Positions 17,022-25,804 are shown, counted from the first letter of the stretch. The stretch: DNA of 50,494 nucleotides from Acidobacteriota bacterium (GCA_003224085.1 QHYK01000073.1:1-50494), one strand, 5' to 3'. Program-made: numbers and translations. The notes: generated by a model from the letters alone, not told the origin.

Positions 17022-20000
17022 ATGGAATCGTCCCGCAAGGATGTCCGAGCCTGGGAAGACGTTGTGACGATCCCGAGCTATCCCGAGCAGTCGGCGGACA
17101 AGAATCCCATGTTCCTCGAGAAGCGGGTTTATCAGGGCAGTAGCGGCAAGGTCTATCCCAACCCCTTTACGGATCGCGTTTCCAATGAGAAATCCGATAG
17201 AGCCTACAAAGCCGTTTTTCTCGAAAATGAATACCTATATTTGATGATCCTGCCCGAAATCGGAGGACGTATCCACGTCGGGCAGGACAGAACGAATGGA
17301 TATGATTTCTTTTACCGGCAACATGTCATCAAGCCTGCGCTGGTTGGCTTGCTAGGTCCTTGGATTTCCGGAGGCGTCGAGTTCAACTGGCCTCAGCATC
17401 ATCGGCCTTCCACCTTCATGCCGGTGCAGCACGCCATCGAGCACAGCGAGGATGGAAGTGTGACCGTGTGGCTCGGCGAGCACGAGCCGATGCAGCGGAT
17501 GAAAGGGATGGTTGGTATATGTCTGCATCCGCATACGGCGTACATCGAAGCCAAAGTAAGGCTTTATAACCGTACGCCGTTCGCTCAAACATTTCTTTGG
17601 TGGGCGAACGTCGGCATTCGTGTGCACGATGAATATCAAGCTTTTTTTCCACCCGACGTAACTTATGTTGCGGACCACGCCAAGCGGGCAATGTCTTCCT
17701 TTCCCACCGCGCGGAACTTCTATTATGGCGTGGACTACCGAAAGGGCGTGGACATCTCCTGGTACAAAAACATTCCGGTGCCCACCTCCTACATGGTAAT
17801 GGAATCCGAGTATGACTTCTTTGGGGGTTACGACCACCGGCAGCAAGCTGGCATCGTTCACTTTGCGGATCATCACATTTCCCCGGGCAAGAAGCTTTGG
17901 ACCTGGGGTAACGCGGAATTCGGATTCGCCTGGGACCGCAACCTCACGGATTCCGATGGTCCTTACATTGAGTTGATGGCCGGCGTTTTCACAGACAATC
18001 AGCCGGACTTTTCGTGGCTCCATCCCTATGAATTCCGCGCTTGGAGCCAGTTTTGGTACCCCATCCAGCAAATTGGCCCCCCAAGGAACGCGAACCGCGA
18101 TGCGGCAGTTAGTCTGACGCAGGAGGGCGAGCGGATCCGCGTGGGTGTATGTGTCACAAAGTCGTTTATGCAAGCGAGACTCTGTGTTATGGCCAACGGT
18201 CAGCCAGTGCTGGAAGAAGTGACCGACTTTTTGCCCGGGAAGCCAATCATCCGCGAATTGGCCAGTGAGGGAAAGCCTTGCGTGCGGCTCTTCACGAAGG
18301 AAGGCAAAGGGCTCATCGACTGCATGCTGGAGGACGTGGCGGAGAGAACTCCGTTACCGAACCCGGCAACAGAACCCACAGCGCCGAAGGAGATTTCCTC
18401 GAACGATGAGCTCTATGTCACCGGCCTTCATTTGGAACAGTATCGGCATGCCACGCGGTATCCGGAGCCATATTGGGAAGAAGCCCTGCGACGAGACCCT
18501 CTGGACAGCAGGTGCAATACGGCTCTAGGTCTTCTCCGGATGCGCCGTGGCCAGTTCGCGGAAGCAGAGAGGCACTTTCGGCGGGCAATCGAGCGGCTGA
18601 CGCTCCGAAATCCTAACCCTGCCGACGGAGAGGCGTTCTACTACCTTGGCGTCACGCTCCAATATCAAGAGCAATTCGAAGAAGCCTACGCTGCGTACAA
18701 CAAAGCTACCTGGAACTACGCCTGGCGGGCCGCCGCGTACTACCACTTGGCTGAAATCGGATGCCGCCGCAATGAATTCCGAAGAGCGCTCGAGCAACTG
18801 GATCGATCGCTGGAAAGCAGTCCAAGAAATCTGAAGTCGAGGAATCTCAAGGCGGCTGCTCTTCGGAAGCTTGGTCTTTTCGCTGAGGCCCAGGAATACG
18901 CAAAAGCGACGGCGGCCGCCGACCCGCTGGATGTTTGGTCGCGCAACGAACTGAGATTGTTGTCGCGTGGCGAAACGGATCTCACTAAGGAGACTAGGTG
19001 GCCCGCGGAGATGCGAACGAGGGTAGAACTCTGTCTAGATCTTGCGTTTGATTATGCCCGGGCAGGCTTCTGGGTGGAGGCTACGGACGTGCTCTCCAGG
19101 GAAGTCGCTCAATCCGGGCAGCAAGTTCATCCCATGGTTTTTTATTCGCTTGCGTACTGTGCCGACCGGATGGGTGACCGCGACAGGGCTTCCAGTTACC
19201 GCGCTGAAGCAGCGAAGGCGTCGCCGGATTACTGTTTCCCCGCGAGCATCGAGGAGATGATCGTGCTCGAAGCCGCGTTGGCCGCCAGCGCATGCGACGC
19301 GAAGGGGCATTACTACCTAGGAAATCTGTTCTACGACAAGAAACGCTACGAAGAGGCAATCCGGGAGTGGGAATCCAGCGCAGGGTTGGATCCTTCGTTT
19401 GCCATTCCATGGCGAAATCTGGGAATTGCATACTTCAATGTACGCAAAGATTCCGAGCGGGCACTCAGGGCATACGAAACGGCTTTTCAGGAAAACCCCG
19501 CAGATGCCCGGCTGCTATACGAGCTCGATCAACTGCGCAAGCGTGTAGGAGTTTCCGCCAATCAGCGACTTGCTCAGCTTGAGTGTCACCCTCATCTTCT
19601 TTCACAGCGCGACGACCTAATGACGGAACTCGTCACGCTGTGCAACCAGACCAGCCAGTCGAGGAAAGCGTTGGAGATACTGGCAGGGCGCCAGTTCAAT
19701 CCGTGGGAAGGCGGCGAAGGATTGGTCTCGGGACAATACGTTTGGGCGAATCTGTTGATGGGCCGTTCTTTTCTTGAAAACGGAAATTGGCAAAAGGCTT
19801 TGGAGCACTTTTCGGCCGCAAGGGAGTATCCACACAATCTTGGCGAAGGCAAACACCTGCTCACGCGTGAAACACACCTTGATTATTTCACGGGAGTCGC
19901 GCTGTCGCATACGGGACGCGTTGAGGAGGCGCGCGAATTCTGGGCGCGCGCCGCAGCAGACGAATTTCCTATCAGTTGGATGTCCTATTTTCGGGCGGTC

Positions 20001-20336
20001 AGCTTGCAGGCGCTCAACCGAAACGCCGATGCTTCGCGGGTCCTTGGGGATATACGCGTGTTCGCCACGCAACAGATAAAAGCCGAAGTTAAAATCGACT
20101 ATTTCGCGACCTCCCTTCCAAATTTGCTGTTGTTTGAAGACGATCTTCAAAAAAGAAACCAAGTGGAATGCCTGTTTTTGATGGCCCTCATTGAACTCGG
20201 CGAGCGCAATTTCGAGCGCGCGTCGACTTTATTAAGCCAAGTGCTTGCGCTTGACGGCAATCACCTGGCTGCGCAAGAAGAGCTGCGGGCTTTGACGTGG
20301 TGGGCAGGGCGGCAAGAGGCGACCGTGGACCGATAA
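17022..20336 (+). CDS. DUF5107-TPR protein of carbohydrate loci
   Basis: 1,104 residues from the ATG at 17022, preceded by CGGGAGA about 13 bases upstream. TTG/GTG codons at 16974/16977 are possible but less likely. The N-terminal 370 residues match the DUF5107 type, a galactose-mutarotase-like beta-sandwich: LMILPEIGGRIHVGQD, WISGGVEFNWPQHH and MEFNTW-like aromatic strands (FDRNLTDSDGPYIELMAGV region). From about 500 onward come many tetratricopeptide repeats (ALGLLRMRRGQFAEAERHFR, YHLAEIGCRRNEFRRALEQL, NLGIAYFNVRKDSERALRAY). There is no signal peptide, so it should be cytoplasmic. Family members recur next to glycoside hydrolases, but no activity has been firmly assigned to my knowledge; sugar binding or anomer handling with a TPR protein-interaction arm is the reasonable guess. 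The gene sits between GH2 and the sugar transporter, probably co-transcribed with them. Confidence 0.82.
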   Translation: MESSRKDVRAWEDVVTIPSYPEQSADKNPMFLEKRVYQGSSGKVYPNPFTDRVSNEKSDRAYKAVFLENEYLYLMILPEIGGRIHVGQDRTNGYDFFYRQHVIKPALVGLLGPWISGGVEFNWPQHHRPSTFMPVQHAIEHSEDGSVTVWLGEHEPMQRMKGMVGICLHPHTAYIEAKVRLYNRTPFAQTFLWWANVGIRVHDEYQAFFPPDVTYVADHAKRAMSSFPTARNFYYGVDYRKGVDISWYKNIPVPTSYMVMESEYDFFGGYDHRQQAGIVHFADHHISPGKKLWTWGNAEFGFAWDRNLTDSDGPYIELMAGVFTDNQPDFSWLHPYEFRAWSQFWYPIQQIGPPRNANRDAAVSLTQEGERIRVGVCVTKSFMQARLCVMANGQPVLEEVTDFLPGKPIIRELASEGKPCVRLFTKEGKGLIDCMLEDVAERTPLPNPATEPTAPKEISSNDELYVTGLHLEQYRHATRYPEPYWEEALRRDPLDSRCNTALGLLRMRRGQFAEAERHFRRAIERLTLRNPNPADGEAFYYLGVTLQYQEQFEEAYAAYNKATWNYAWRAAAYYHLAEIGCRRNEFRRALEQLDRSLESSPRNLKSRNLKAAALRKLGLFAEAQEYAKATAAADPLDVWSRNELRLLSRGETDLTKETRWPAEMRTRVELCLDLAFDYARAGFWVEATDVLSREVAQSGQQVHPMVFYSLAYCADRMGDRDRASSYRAEAAKASPDYCFPASIEEMIVLEAALAASACDAKGHYYLGNLFYDKKRYEEAIREWESSAGLDPSFAIPWRNLGIAYFNVRKDSERALRAYETAFQENPADARLLYELDQLRKRVGVSANQRLAQLECHPHLLSQRDDLMTELVTLCNQTSQSRKALEILAGRQFNPWEGGEGLVSGQYVWANLLMGRSFLENGNWQKALEHFSAAREYPHNLGEGKHLLTRETHLDYFTGVALSHTGRVEEAREFWARAAADEFPISWMSYFRAVSLQALNRNADASRVLGDIRVFATQQIKAEVKIDYFATSLPNLLLFEDDLQKRNQVECLFLMALIELGERNFERASTLLSQVLALDGNHLAAQEELRALTWWAGRQEATVDR

Positions 20337-20396
20337 TTCTGGTGGCGAGCGGGACGGGAGGTGTCTCACAATGCTCGGTTTTGATGGTCGGTGCAA

Positions 20397-21806
20397 ATGA
20401 AAGCAGACAGTACGGTCGAAGCGGTATCGTCACGATTCGACACCGCCTACATTTGGACCGTTTCGTCGGTTGCAGCCCTCGGCGGACTCCTGTTCGGATA
20501 TGACTGGGTGGTCATCGGCGGCGCCAAGCCGTTTTACGAAAAGTTTTTCCAGTTGGCCACCCCAGCCGAGCAAGGTTGGGCCATGAGCTGTGCGTTGGTC
20601 GGTTGCCTGGCAGGCGCGTTGCTTTCGGGGGGCTTAAGTGACCGCCTGGGCCGCAAACGATTGCTGATTTTTTCGGGCCTCGTTTTCACAGTTTCATCGC
20701 TCGGAACGGCGATCGCGCCAACATTTCGAGCTTTCGTGGTCTGGCGGATTATGGGTGGCTTGGCCATTGGGTTGGCCTCAAGCCTCTCGCCGATGTATAT
20801 CGCGGAAGTGGCGCCCGCGGCGTTTCGGGGGAAGTTGGTGTCGCTGAATCAGTTGACGATCGTCATTGGCATTCTTCTGGCCCAACTGATCAATTGGCTT
20901 ATCGCGGAGCCAGTTCCGAGCGACGCTACGGCTCTCCAGATCCTGCACTCATGGAATGGACAGGTCGGATGGCGGTGGATGTTTGGCGTCACCGCAATCC
21001 CTTCCATTCTCTTTTTCGCAGCTATGTTCTTCGTTCCTGAAAGTCCCCGCTGGCTTGCAAAGAACGGTGCGTGGGAAAAGGCCCAGAATGTGCTTGTGCG
21101 GGTAGGGGGAAGGACGTACGCCGCGAATGCACTAAACGAAATCCGGGCTACTCTGACCGCGAGCCCAGGGAAAGGAGATTTCAGGACATTGCTCAATCCG
21201 AGAATGACCAAAGTTTTGTTTCTTGGCGTGGCTCTCGCGGTCTTACAGCAGTGGTGCGGAATCAATGTGATCTTCAACTACGCCGAAGAGGTCTTCACGG
21301 CGGCCGGCTACAGAGTGACCGACATTCTTTTCAACATCGTTGTTACAGGAGCGGTGAATTTGCTTTTCACGTTGATTGCCCTCGAAACAGTGGACAAGCG
21401 CGGCCGCCGCGCCCTGATGCTGATCGGTTCGGGTGGCTTGGCAGGCATCTACGCGCTTCTGGGATCTTTTTACCGCGTTCACAGCCATGGTTTGCACATG
21501 CTGATTTTGGTTGTCAGTGCAATTGCCTGCTACGCCGTGTCACTGGCTCCCGCGACTTGGGTTGTTATTTCAGAAATATTTCCGAACCGCATCCGTGGCA
21601 CAGCCATGTCGATTGCGGTCACCGCGCTTTGGATCGCAAGCTTCATCCTTACCTATACGTTTCCGCTTTTGAACAATGCTTTGGGCGCGGCCATGACTTT
21701 CTGGATCTACGCGGGGATCTGCGTTGCCGGTTTCTTTTTTATCAAAGCTCGTCTACCCGAAACCAAGGGCAAGACCCTCGAGGAGATTGAAGCTTTTTGG
21801 CGGTGA
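20397..21806 (+). CDS. MFS sugar porter (sugar:H+ symporter type)
   Basis: 469-residue inner-membrane transporter of the sugar-porter branch of the major facilitator superfamily, with about twelve hydrophobic helices. Diagnostic motifs are GGLLFGYDWVVIGG in helix 1, GGLSDRLGRKR in the loop 2-3, PESPRWLAKNG after helix 6, an LQQWCGINVIFNYAEEVF helix-7 sugar-binding segment (Gln-Gln-x-x-Gly-x-Asn), and the C-terminal PETKGKTLEEIE. It probably imports the galactose or related monosaccharide released by the surrounding glycosidases. The ATG at 20397 is preferred; an in-frame GTG lies two codons before. It follows the DUF5107 gene by 60 bases in the same direction, so it likely belongs to the same transcript. 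Exact substrate cannot be read from sequence. Confidence 0.93.
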   Translation: MKADSTVEAVSSRFDTAYIWTVSSVAALGGLLFGYDWVVIGGAKPFYEKFFQLATPAEQGWAMSCALVGCLAGALLSGGLSDRLGRKRLLIFSGLVFTVSSLGTAIAPTFRAFVVWRIMGGLAIGLASSLSPMYIAEVAPAAFRGKLVSLNQLTIVIGILLAQLINWLIAEPVPSDATALQILHSWNGQVGWRWMFGVTAIPSILFFAAMFFVPESPRWLAKNGAWEKAQNVLVRVGGRTYAANALNEIRATLTASPGKGDFRTLLNPRMTKVLFLGVALAVLQQWCGINVIFNYAEEVFTAAGYRVTDILFNIVVTGAVNLLFTLIALETVDKRGRRALMLIGSGGLAGIYALLGSFYRVHSHGLHMLILVVSAIACYAVSLAPATWVVISEIFPNRIRGTAMSIAVTALWIASFILTYTFPLLNNALGAAMTFWIYAGICVAGFFFIKARLPETKGKTLEEIEAFWR

Positions 21807-21857
21807 TCTCGCGACGGTGTAGCTTATGCGTCGTAGCCGTTGCAGTGAGAGGGTTTC

Positions 21858-22800
21858 TTGAATCAAACTCCTGTTTGGAAACGAAATCGCCGGCGGTTGG
21901 CAATGAATTCTTCGATCTCGCCTCCCATTACTCGGTGCACCTCCAAAGCCTGGAGTCCCCAAGATCCTGCTCGGCACGTCGCCTTTACACGCCGCGAGTT
22001 CTTGCGCGCCGCAGCCGGCCTTTCGTTGGGAAGCGGGCTGATGGCATCGAGTCTGCTATCCCATACGAGAATCCCTGTAAAAAAGCGAAAGGTGGTCGTC
22101 GTCACTTTTGGCGGCGGCGCACGTGACCAGGAAACCTTTGCGCCGGAGGGGCAAGAGAATATCCCCCGCCTCATTCGCGAGTTGATCCCTCAATCGGCCT
22201 TTTTTACGCAGGTTGTCAATCGAGGAATTCTTGGCCACTATGTCGCCACGGCAAGCTTGGCGACGGGGTGCTAGGAAACTTTCAACAACTTTTCTGCTGT
22301 CCCTCCTGAAAACCCCACGGTTTTCGAATACTTTCGAAAGGATTTGAAGCGGCGCCCGTCTGATGCGTGGGTCGTCGCGCCGAGCAACGGCTTTCATGGC
22401 ATCGGAGCAAGCGGCAATCGCCACTACGGGTCCGGCTGGGGGGCCGGCGTTATTCTTCCCAAGCGCCTGCGAGGGCATACGCCGCACCGACCGCCTGTGT
22501 GCCGAGTTGTGGAAGACGATCCAGAACGAACCCGAATATGCCGGCTGGACGACACTATTCATTCTTCCGGACTTTGGGCGCGACGCGGACGATGATGCGG
22601 GCGGGAACGGATTTCAACATCATCGCACCGGCGACGCTTCCTCTCGGACTACTTGGATGATGGCCTTGGGTGCAGGGGTTCGCGCGGGCCAGGTGTTCGA
22701 CCGTCCGATTCAATCGATCGACCTTGTGCCGACCGTCGGAGCCATGATGGGATTTTCTCCTTCGCTTTCGCAAGGAACACGCCTCGAGGAACTCTTGTAA
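21858..22800 (+). pseudogene. Decayed Tat-exported alkaline-phosphatase-like protein
   Basis: A Tat signal is plain (FTRREFLRAAAGLSLGSGL), followed by KVVVVTFGGGARDQETF, a first strand like that of alkaline-phosphatase/sulfatase-fold proteins, and near the end by TLFILPDFGRDADDD, FQHHRTGDASSRTTWMMALG and QSIDLVPTVGAMMGF, which resemble the metal-binding end of that fold. The frame is interrupted by a TAG at 22272-22274; coding sense continues in the same frame (ETFNNFSAVPPENPTVFEYF) to the G6 run at 22438-22443, where it moves by one base and finishes at 22800. A G5 run would repair the second break. The start is TTG 21858 (GAGAGGG just upstream) or ATG 21903. Possibly non-functional. A phosphatase or sulfatase role would be guesswork. 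Confidence 0.65.
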
Positions 22801-22805
22801 TCGGT

Positions 22806-23094
22806 ATGCTTCCTGCTGAACTCCAAGAGGATAATTTTGATGGCTACCCTCCGGAGGCTAGGAAGCCCGCCATAGGAAGCCTCGCGGTCTTTCGGCGTTT
22901 GCCGCTGGACGTACTTCGACCGGATTAAATCGGAAAACGGACTCGATACTCTCTTAAATGCTGTGACAGCAAGAGCCAAGAGTCTTCCCACCGCGTATGG
23001 CCACTGGTACGTTGACGGGGGACAGGCAGCTTCTCCCCGCCCCGCGGTAACTTCGACCCCGCCGCGCTGCTCCGCGGCCGCAGGACGAAGCTAA
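22806..23094 (+). pseudogene. Degenerate remnant of an unidentified protein
   Basis: No intact gene lies between 22801 and 23322, but two protein-like pieces do. ATG 22806 opens a 40-codon frame (NFDGYPPEARKPAIGSLAVF, then FRRLPLDVLRPD, stop 22926-22928). A second piece in another frame from about 22909 reads TYFDRIKSENGLDTLLNAVT followed by ARAKSLPTAYGHWYVDGGQ, and ends at 23092-23094. Both have the regular composition of real protein, unlike the other frames here. They look like the start and a later part of one conserved protein joined by deletion and frameshift, but I do not recognise it securely. The rest of the gap (23095-23322) is probably the GH27 promoter. Confidence 0.35.
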
Positions 23095-23297
23095 CCGTTC
23101 AAGGCTAGGGTGTTGTCCCCCATCTCTTTACCGCTTTTCCCGGAATTGAGAATCAAGAGTGCCATGACATAAGTCGTGGCGGGGCCTGCTTGTACCCTCG
23201 AGAGTTTTGTCCATGCCCGTACAGTGTCTCCGACTCCGAACTTAAGCCGGTCGGCTCACCTCAATCGTGCACTGGATAAACGTCAGGGTTGCCTGGA

Positions 23298-23318
23298 AGC
23301 GCTAAGTGAAGGGGGGAG
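23298..23318 (+). promoter_or_regulatory. AGCGCTAA site and purine-rich ribosome-binding site before GH27
   Basis: AGCGCTAA (23298-23305), containing the AGCGCT palindrome, is followed by GGGGGGAG (23311-23318) four bases before ATG 23323. The run of Gs ending in GAG is the only good Shine-Dalgarno-like sequence near the candidate starts and decides the start call. The palindrome is a low-confidence LacI-type half match. Confidence 0.3.
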
Positions 23319-23322
23319 AATC

Positions 23323-25560
23323 ATGAGCCTTGTTCATGCGTTCGGAGGCTTGAAGCCAAGAAACACAGAGAGCAAAGGTCCGCCATTTCGAAAATGGATG
23401 CACACAAGAATGCTGGCGCAAAGCTTGACGAATCTCCTTCCGGCGCTTTGCTGGTTACTCGGTTCAGTGGCCAATGCGCAGGTCAGCGGAGTTGGTGACA
23501 AACCATATCTGGGCTGGAGTAGCTTTCCGGTGCAAACTGTACGGAGCAATTTTCTGACTCAGGCGAATATGATAGCCCAATCCGATGCGCTGCTGGCCTC
23601 TGGCCTTCAGGCTCATGGTTTTCGCTATATCAATCTAGATTCGGGATGGCAGGGCAGCTTCGACGGCTACGGGCGCCCGATCCCGAATTCCGCAACATTT
23701 CCCAATATTTCTGCTCTCGTAGCGTACATCCACCAAAATGGCCAAAAAGCTGGGATCTATTGGATTCCCGGAGTCGAATATCCTGCTGTTGCTGCAAACT
23801 CGCCAATCCTAGGAACGCCGTATCATATTCAGGACATACTCGCGGTTCCGTATCGAGCCGGCAATGCTTTTGGCACGCCGGGAACCACTTCTCCTTATCA
23901 CTATAAGATTGATTTCACTAAGCCCGGCGCGCAGGAATACATGAATTCTGTGGTGGACCTGTTTGCCTCGTGGGGCTTTGATCTCATCAAACTTGACGGC
24001 GTTACGCCAGGTTCCTACAGTTATAACTTGTCCATTGACAATCGGGACGATGTGCAGGCTTGGTCCAAAGCGATTGCGCAAAGCGGGCGTCCGATTTGGT
24101 TAACGGTCTCTTGGGCGATGGACAAAGATTATCTTGGTACCTGGCAGCAGTTTTCTAACGCGCGCCGCATTGAGGGTGATGTCGACTGCGAAGGCAATTG
24201 CGCTACGAGCACGAATTGGGCTTTGACCTCTTACCGTTTCTACGACCTTGTCGGCTGGCAGTACGATTCTGGGGCTACACGGGGCTGGAATGATTTGGAT
24301 TCGCTCGAGGTGGGCGACGCGATTTCTGGCTTGAGCGATGAAGAACGACGGACCGCCACAACACTATGGGCCATGGCCAACGCCCCCATCTATCTAGGCG
24401 GCGATTTGACCAATCTGGACAATTTCGGCAAACAGCTCTTGAGCAATGATGAAGTGCTTGCCATAGATCAGTCCGGCCATCCTTCACAGCAGATCTTGGG
24501 TGGCGACACGCCCGTGTGGGCTTCGGCGCTTGGTGATGGAACATATTACGTGGCTTTGTTCAATTTGAATGCGTTTCTCTCTCCTGTCCAGTTCCCCTGG
24601 AGCACTCTGGGGTTTGAGAATGCGATGCAAGTGCGCGATCTGTGGAATCACCTTGATCTTGGAAACTTCAGTCATGTCTTCCGCACCGTTATCCCAGGCC
24701 ACGGCGCGGTCCTGCTAAAGCTGACCGGCCGAGGGGATGCCGGGCGGTCGCCATCGGCCATTTTGCAGACCTACGAGGCGGAATCAGCGACACTCCATGG
24801 CACAGCTGTAGTTGCCAAGTGCCCAGCCTGCTCCGGCGGAGCGAAGGTTGGCGGCCTTTGTTGCGGCGCCAACAACTATATGACTTTCGGAAACGTCGTC
24901 GTGCCTCGGACGGGGACCTACTGGATGCAGGTAGACTCAATGACCCAGGGCCCCCGCTCCTTGCTTTTTCGAGTGAATGGCGGGCACTATACAACGCTCA
25001 ACGTGGGCGGGGGCAGTTTTTTCCTTCCATCCAGCACCACTGTAGCCATCGGGTTGAACGCGGGAGTGAATAGCATCCAATTCGGGAATCCCACGAGTTA
25101 TGCCCCGGACATGGATCGCATTGTGATTAGCGGAGACGGGTCTGCTTTTCCTCCAAACTCAGTTACCTATGAGGCGGAAAATGCCGCACTGGAAGGTGGG
25201 ACCGGGCACTTTTATTGTGAATACTGTTCAGGCGCCGGGGAAGCGGGCTTCATTGGCGGAGGGAGCGGCAACAATGTATTGTTTTCCGACGTTACCGTCC
25301 CAGTGACTGGAACCTATCAGATGGAAATTGACTACTTGACCAGCGGACCACGAGCGTTCTTCGTAAGCGTCAATGGCGGTCCTGACACCGAACTGGACTT
25401 AAACGGAAGCAGCTTTAGCTTGCCCGCTAGCATTGTAGTTCCGGTCCAACTGAAGGCTGGATCCAATACCATCCGATTCGGGAATCCTACCGGCTACGCG
25501 CCTGCACTGGACCGCATTGCTATACCCTTATCACCGGTGAAGACCAAGGAAGACGAATAA
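23323..25560 (+). CDS. Exported GH27 alpha-galactosidase with two CBM35-like modules
   Basis: 745 residues from ATG 23323. A signal sequence with an extended N-region ends around residue 54 (LPALCWLLGSVANAQ); ATG 23398 would give a conventional 28-residue signal and remains possible. The catalytic part (about 60-475) is of GH27 type: PYLGWSSF replaces the usual MGWNSW, YINLDSGWQG lies in strand 2, the nucleophile is Asp225 in DLIKLDG, and the acid/base is Asp286 (or Asp288) in RIEGDVDC; WNDLDSLEVG follows. Two tandem beta-sandwich modules resembling CBM35 occupy about 482-602 and 613-737. Each begins YEAE, contains a CxxCSG element (KCPACSGGAKVG, YCEYCSGAGEAG) and ends FGNP-x-xYAPx-xDRI. They should anchor the enzyme on polysaccharide. 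The Cys pairs suggest a disulphide in each module. Confidence 0.88.
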   Translation: MSLVHAFGGLKPRNTESKGPPFRKWMHTRMLAQSLTNLLPALCWLLGSVANAQVSGVGDKPYLGWSSFPVQTVRSNFLTQANMIAQSDALLASGLQAHGFRYINLDSGWQGSFDGYGRPIPNSATFPNISALVAYIHQNGQKAGIYWIPGVEYPAVAANSPILGTPYHIQDILAVPYRAGNAFGTPGTTSPYHYKIDFTKPGAQEYMNSVVDLFASWGFDLIKLDGVTPGSYSYNLSIDNRDDVQAWSKAIAQSGRPIWLTVSWAMDKDYLGTWQQFSNARRIEGDVDCEGNCATSTNWALTSYRFYDLVGWQYDSGATRGWNDLDSLEVGDAISGLSDEERRTATTLWAMANAPIYLGGDLTNLDNFGKQLLSNDEVLAIDQSGHPSQQILGGDTPVWASALGDGTYYVALFNLNAFLSPVQFPWSTLGFENAMQVRDLWNHLDLGNFSHVFRTVIPGHGAVLLKLTGRGDAGRSPSAILQTYEAESATLHGTAVVAKCPACSGGAKVGGLCCGANNYMTFGNVVVPRTGTYWMQVDSMTQGPRSLLFRVNGGHYTTLNVGGGSFFLPSSTTVAIGLNAGVNSIQFGNPTSYAPDMDRIVISGDGSAFPPNSVTYEAENAALEGGTGHFYCEYCSGAGEAGFIGGGSGNNVLFSDVTVPVTGTYQMEIDYLTSGPRAFFVSVNGGPDTELDLNGSSFSLPASIVVPVQLKAGSNTIRFGNPTGYAPALDRIAIPLSPVKTKEDE

Positions 25561-25568
25561 GGGACGAG

Positions 25569-25588
25569 AACCGCCGACGCCTGCGGTT
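25569..25588 (+). terminator. Hairpin after the GH27 gene
   Basis: AACCGC (25569-25574) and GCGGTT (25583-25588) can pair around an eight-base loop, starting eight bases after the GH27 stop. No T-tract follows, so termination here is only suggested by position. Confidence 0.3.
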
Positions 25589-25620
25589 GTAACTCGCCTT
25601 CTAAATTCCAATCAAGTTCC

Positions 25621-25632
25621 ACACTATAGTGT
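25621..25632. repeat. 12-bp perfect palindrome ACACTATAGTGT
   Basis: ACACTATAGTGT is a perfect palindrome in the gene-poor stretch 25561-26118. It lies 487 bases before the multicopper-oxidase operon start, so it may belong to nothing at all; an operator for an upstream promoter is possible. Single copy as far as I can see. Confidence 0.35.
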
Positions 25633-25645
25633 CGCCGATTTATGA

Positions 25646-25804
25646 ACTAACGCGGATCATAAACACAAAGCTCACCACCCAAATGTCGTCGTGCGCTCGT
25701 TCGAAGCCCACGGTTCGACCGGCGAAGACTTGTGGCGAAATGTTGTGGCCCAGATTGAGCGGCTTTTTGAAGAGTACCACCTGCCCGCCAACGTCCCCCC
25801 GTGA
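25646..25804 (+). pseudogene. Short coding-like remnant, unidentified
   Basis: Between the GH27 gene and the copper-oxidase operon (558 bases without an intact gene) one frame opens after a TGA at 25643-25645 and runs 52 codons to TGA 25802-25804. It reads HHPNVVVRSFEAHGSTGEDL, then WRNVVAQIERLFEEYHLP, with the amphipathic helix and composition of genuine protein, yet it has no start codon with a ribosome-binding site. I take it as a leftover C-terminal fragment of a deleted gene; family not recognised. The rest of the gap (25805-26107) shows nothing convincing apart from the operon's ribosome-binding site. Confidence 0.3.
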
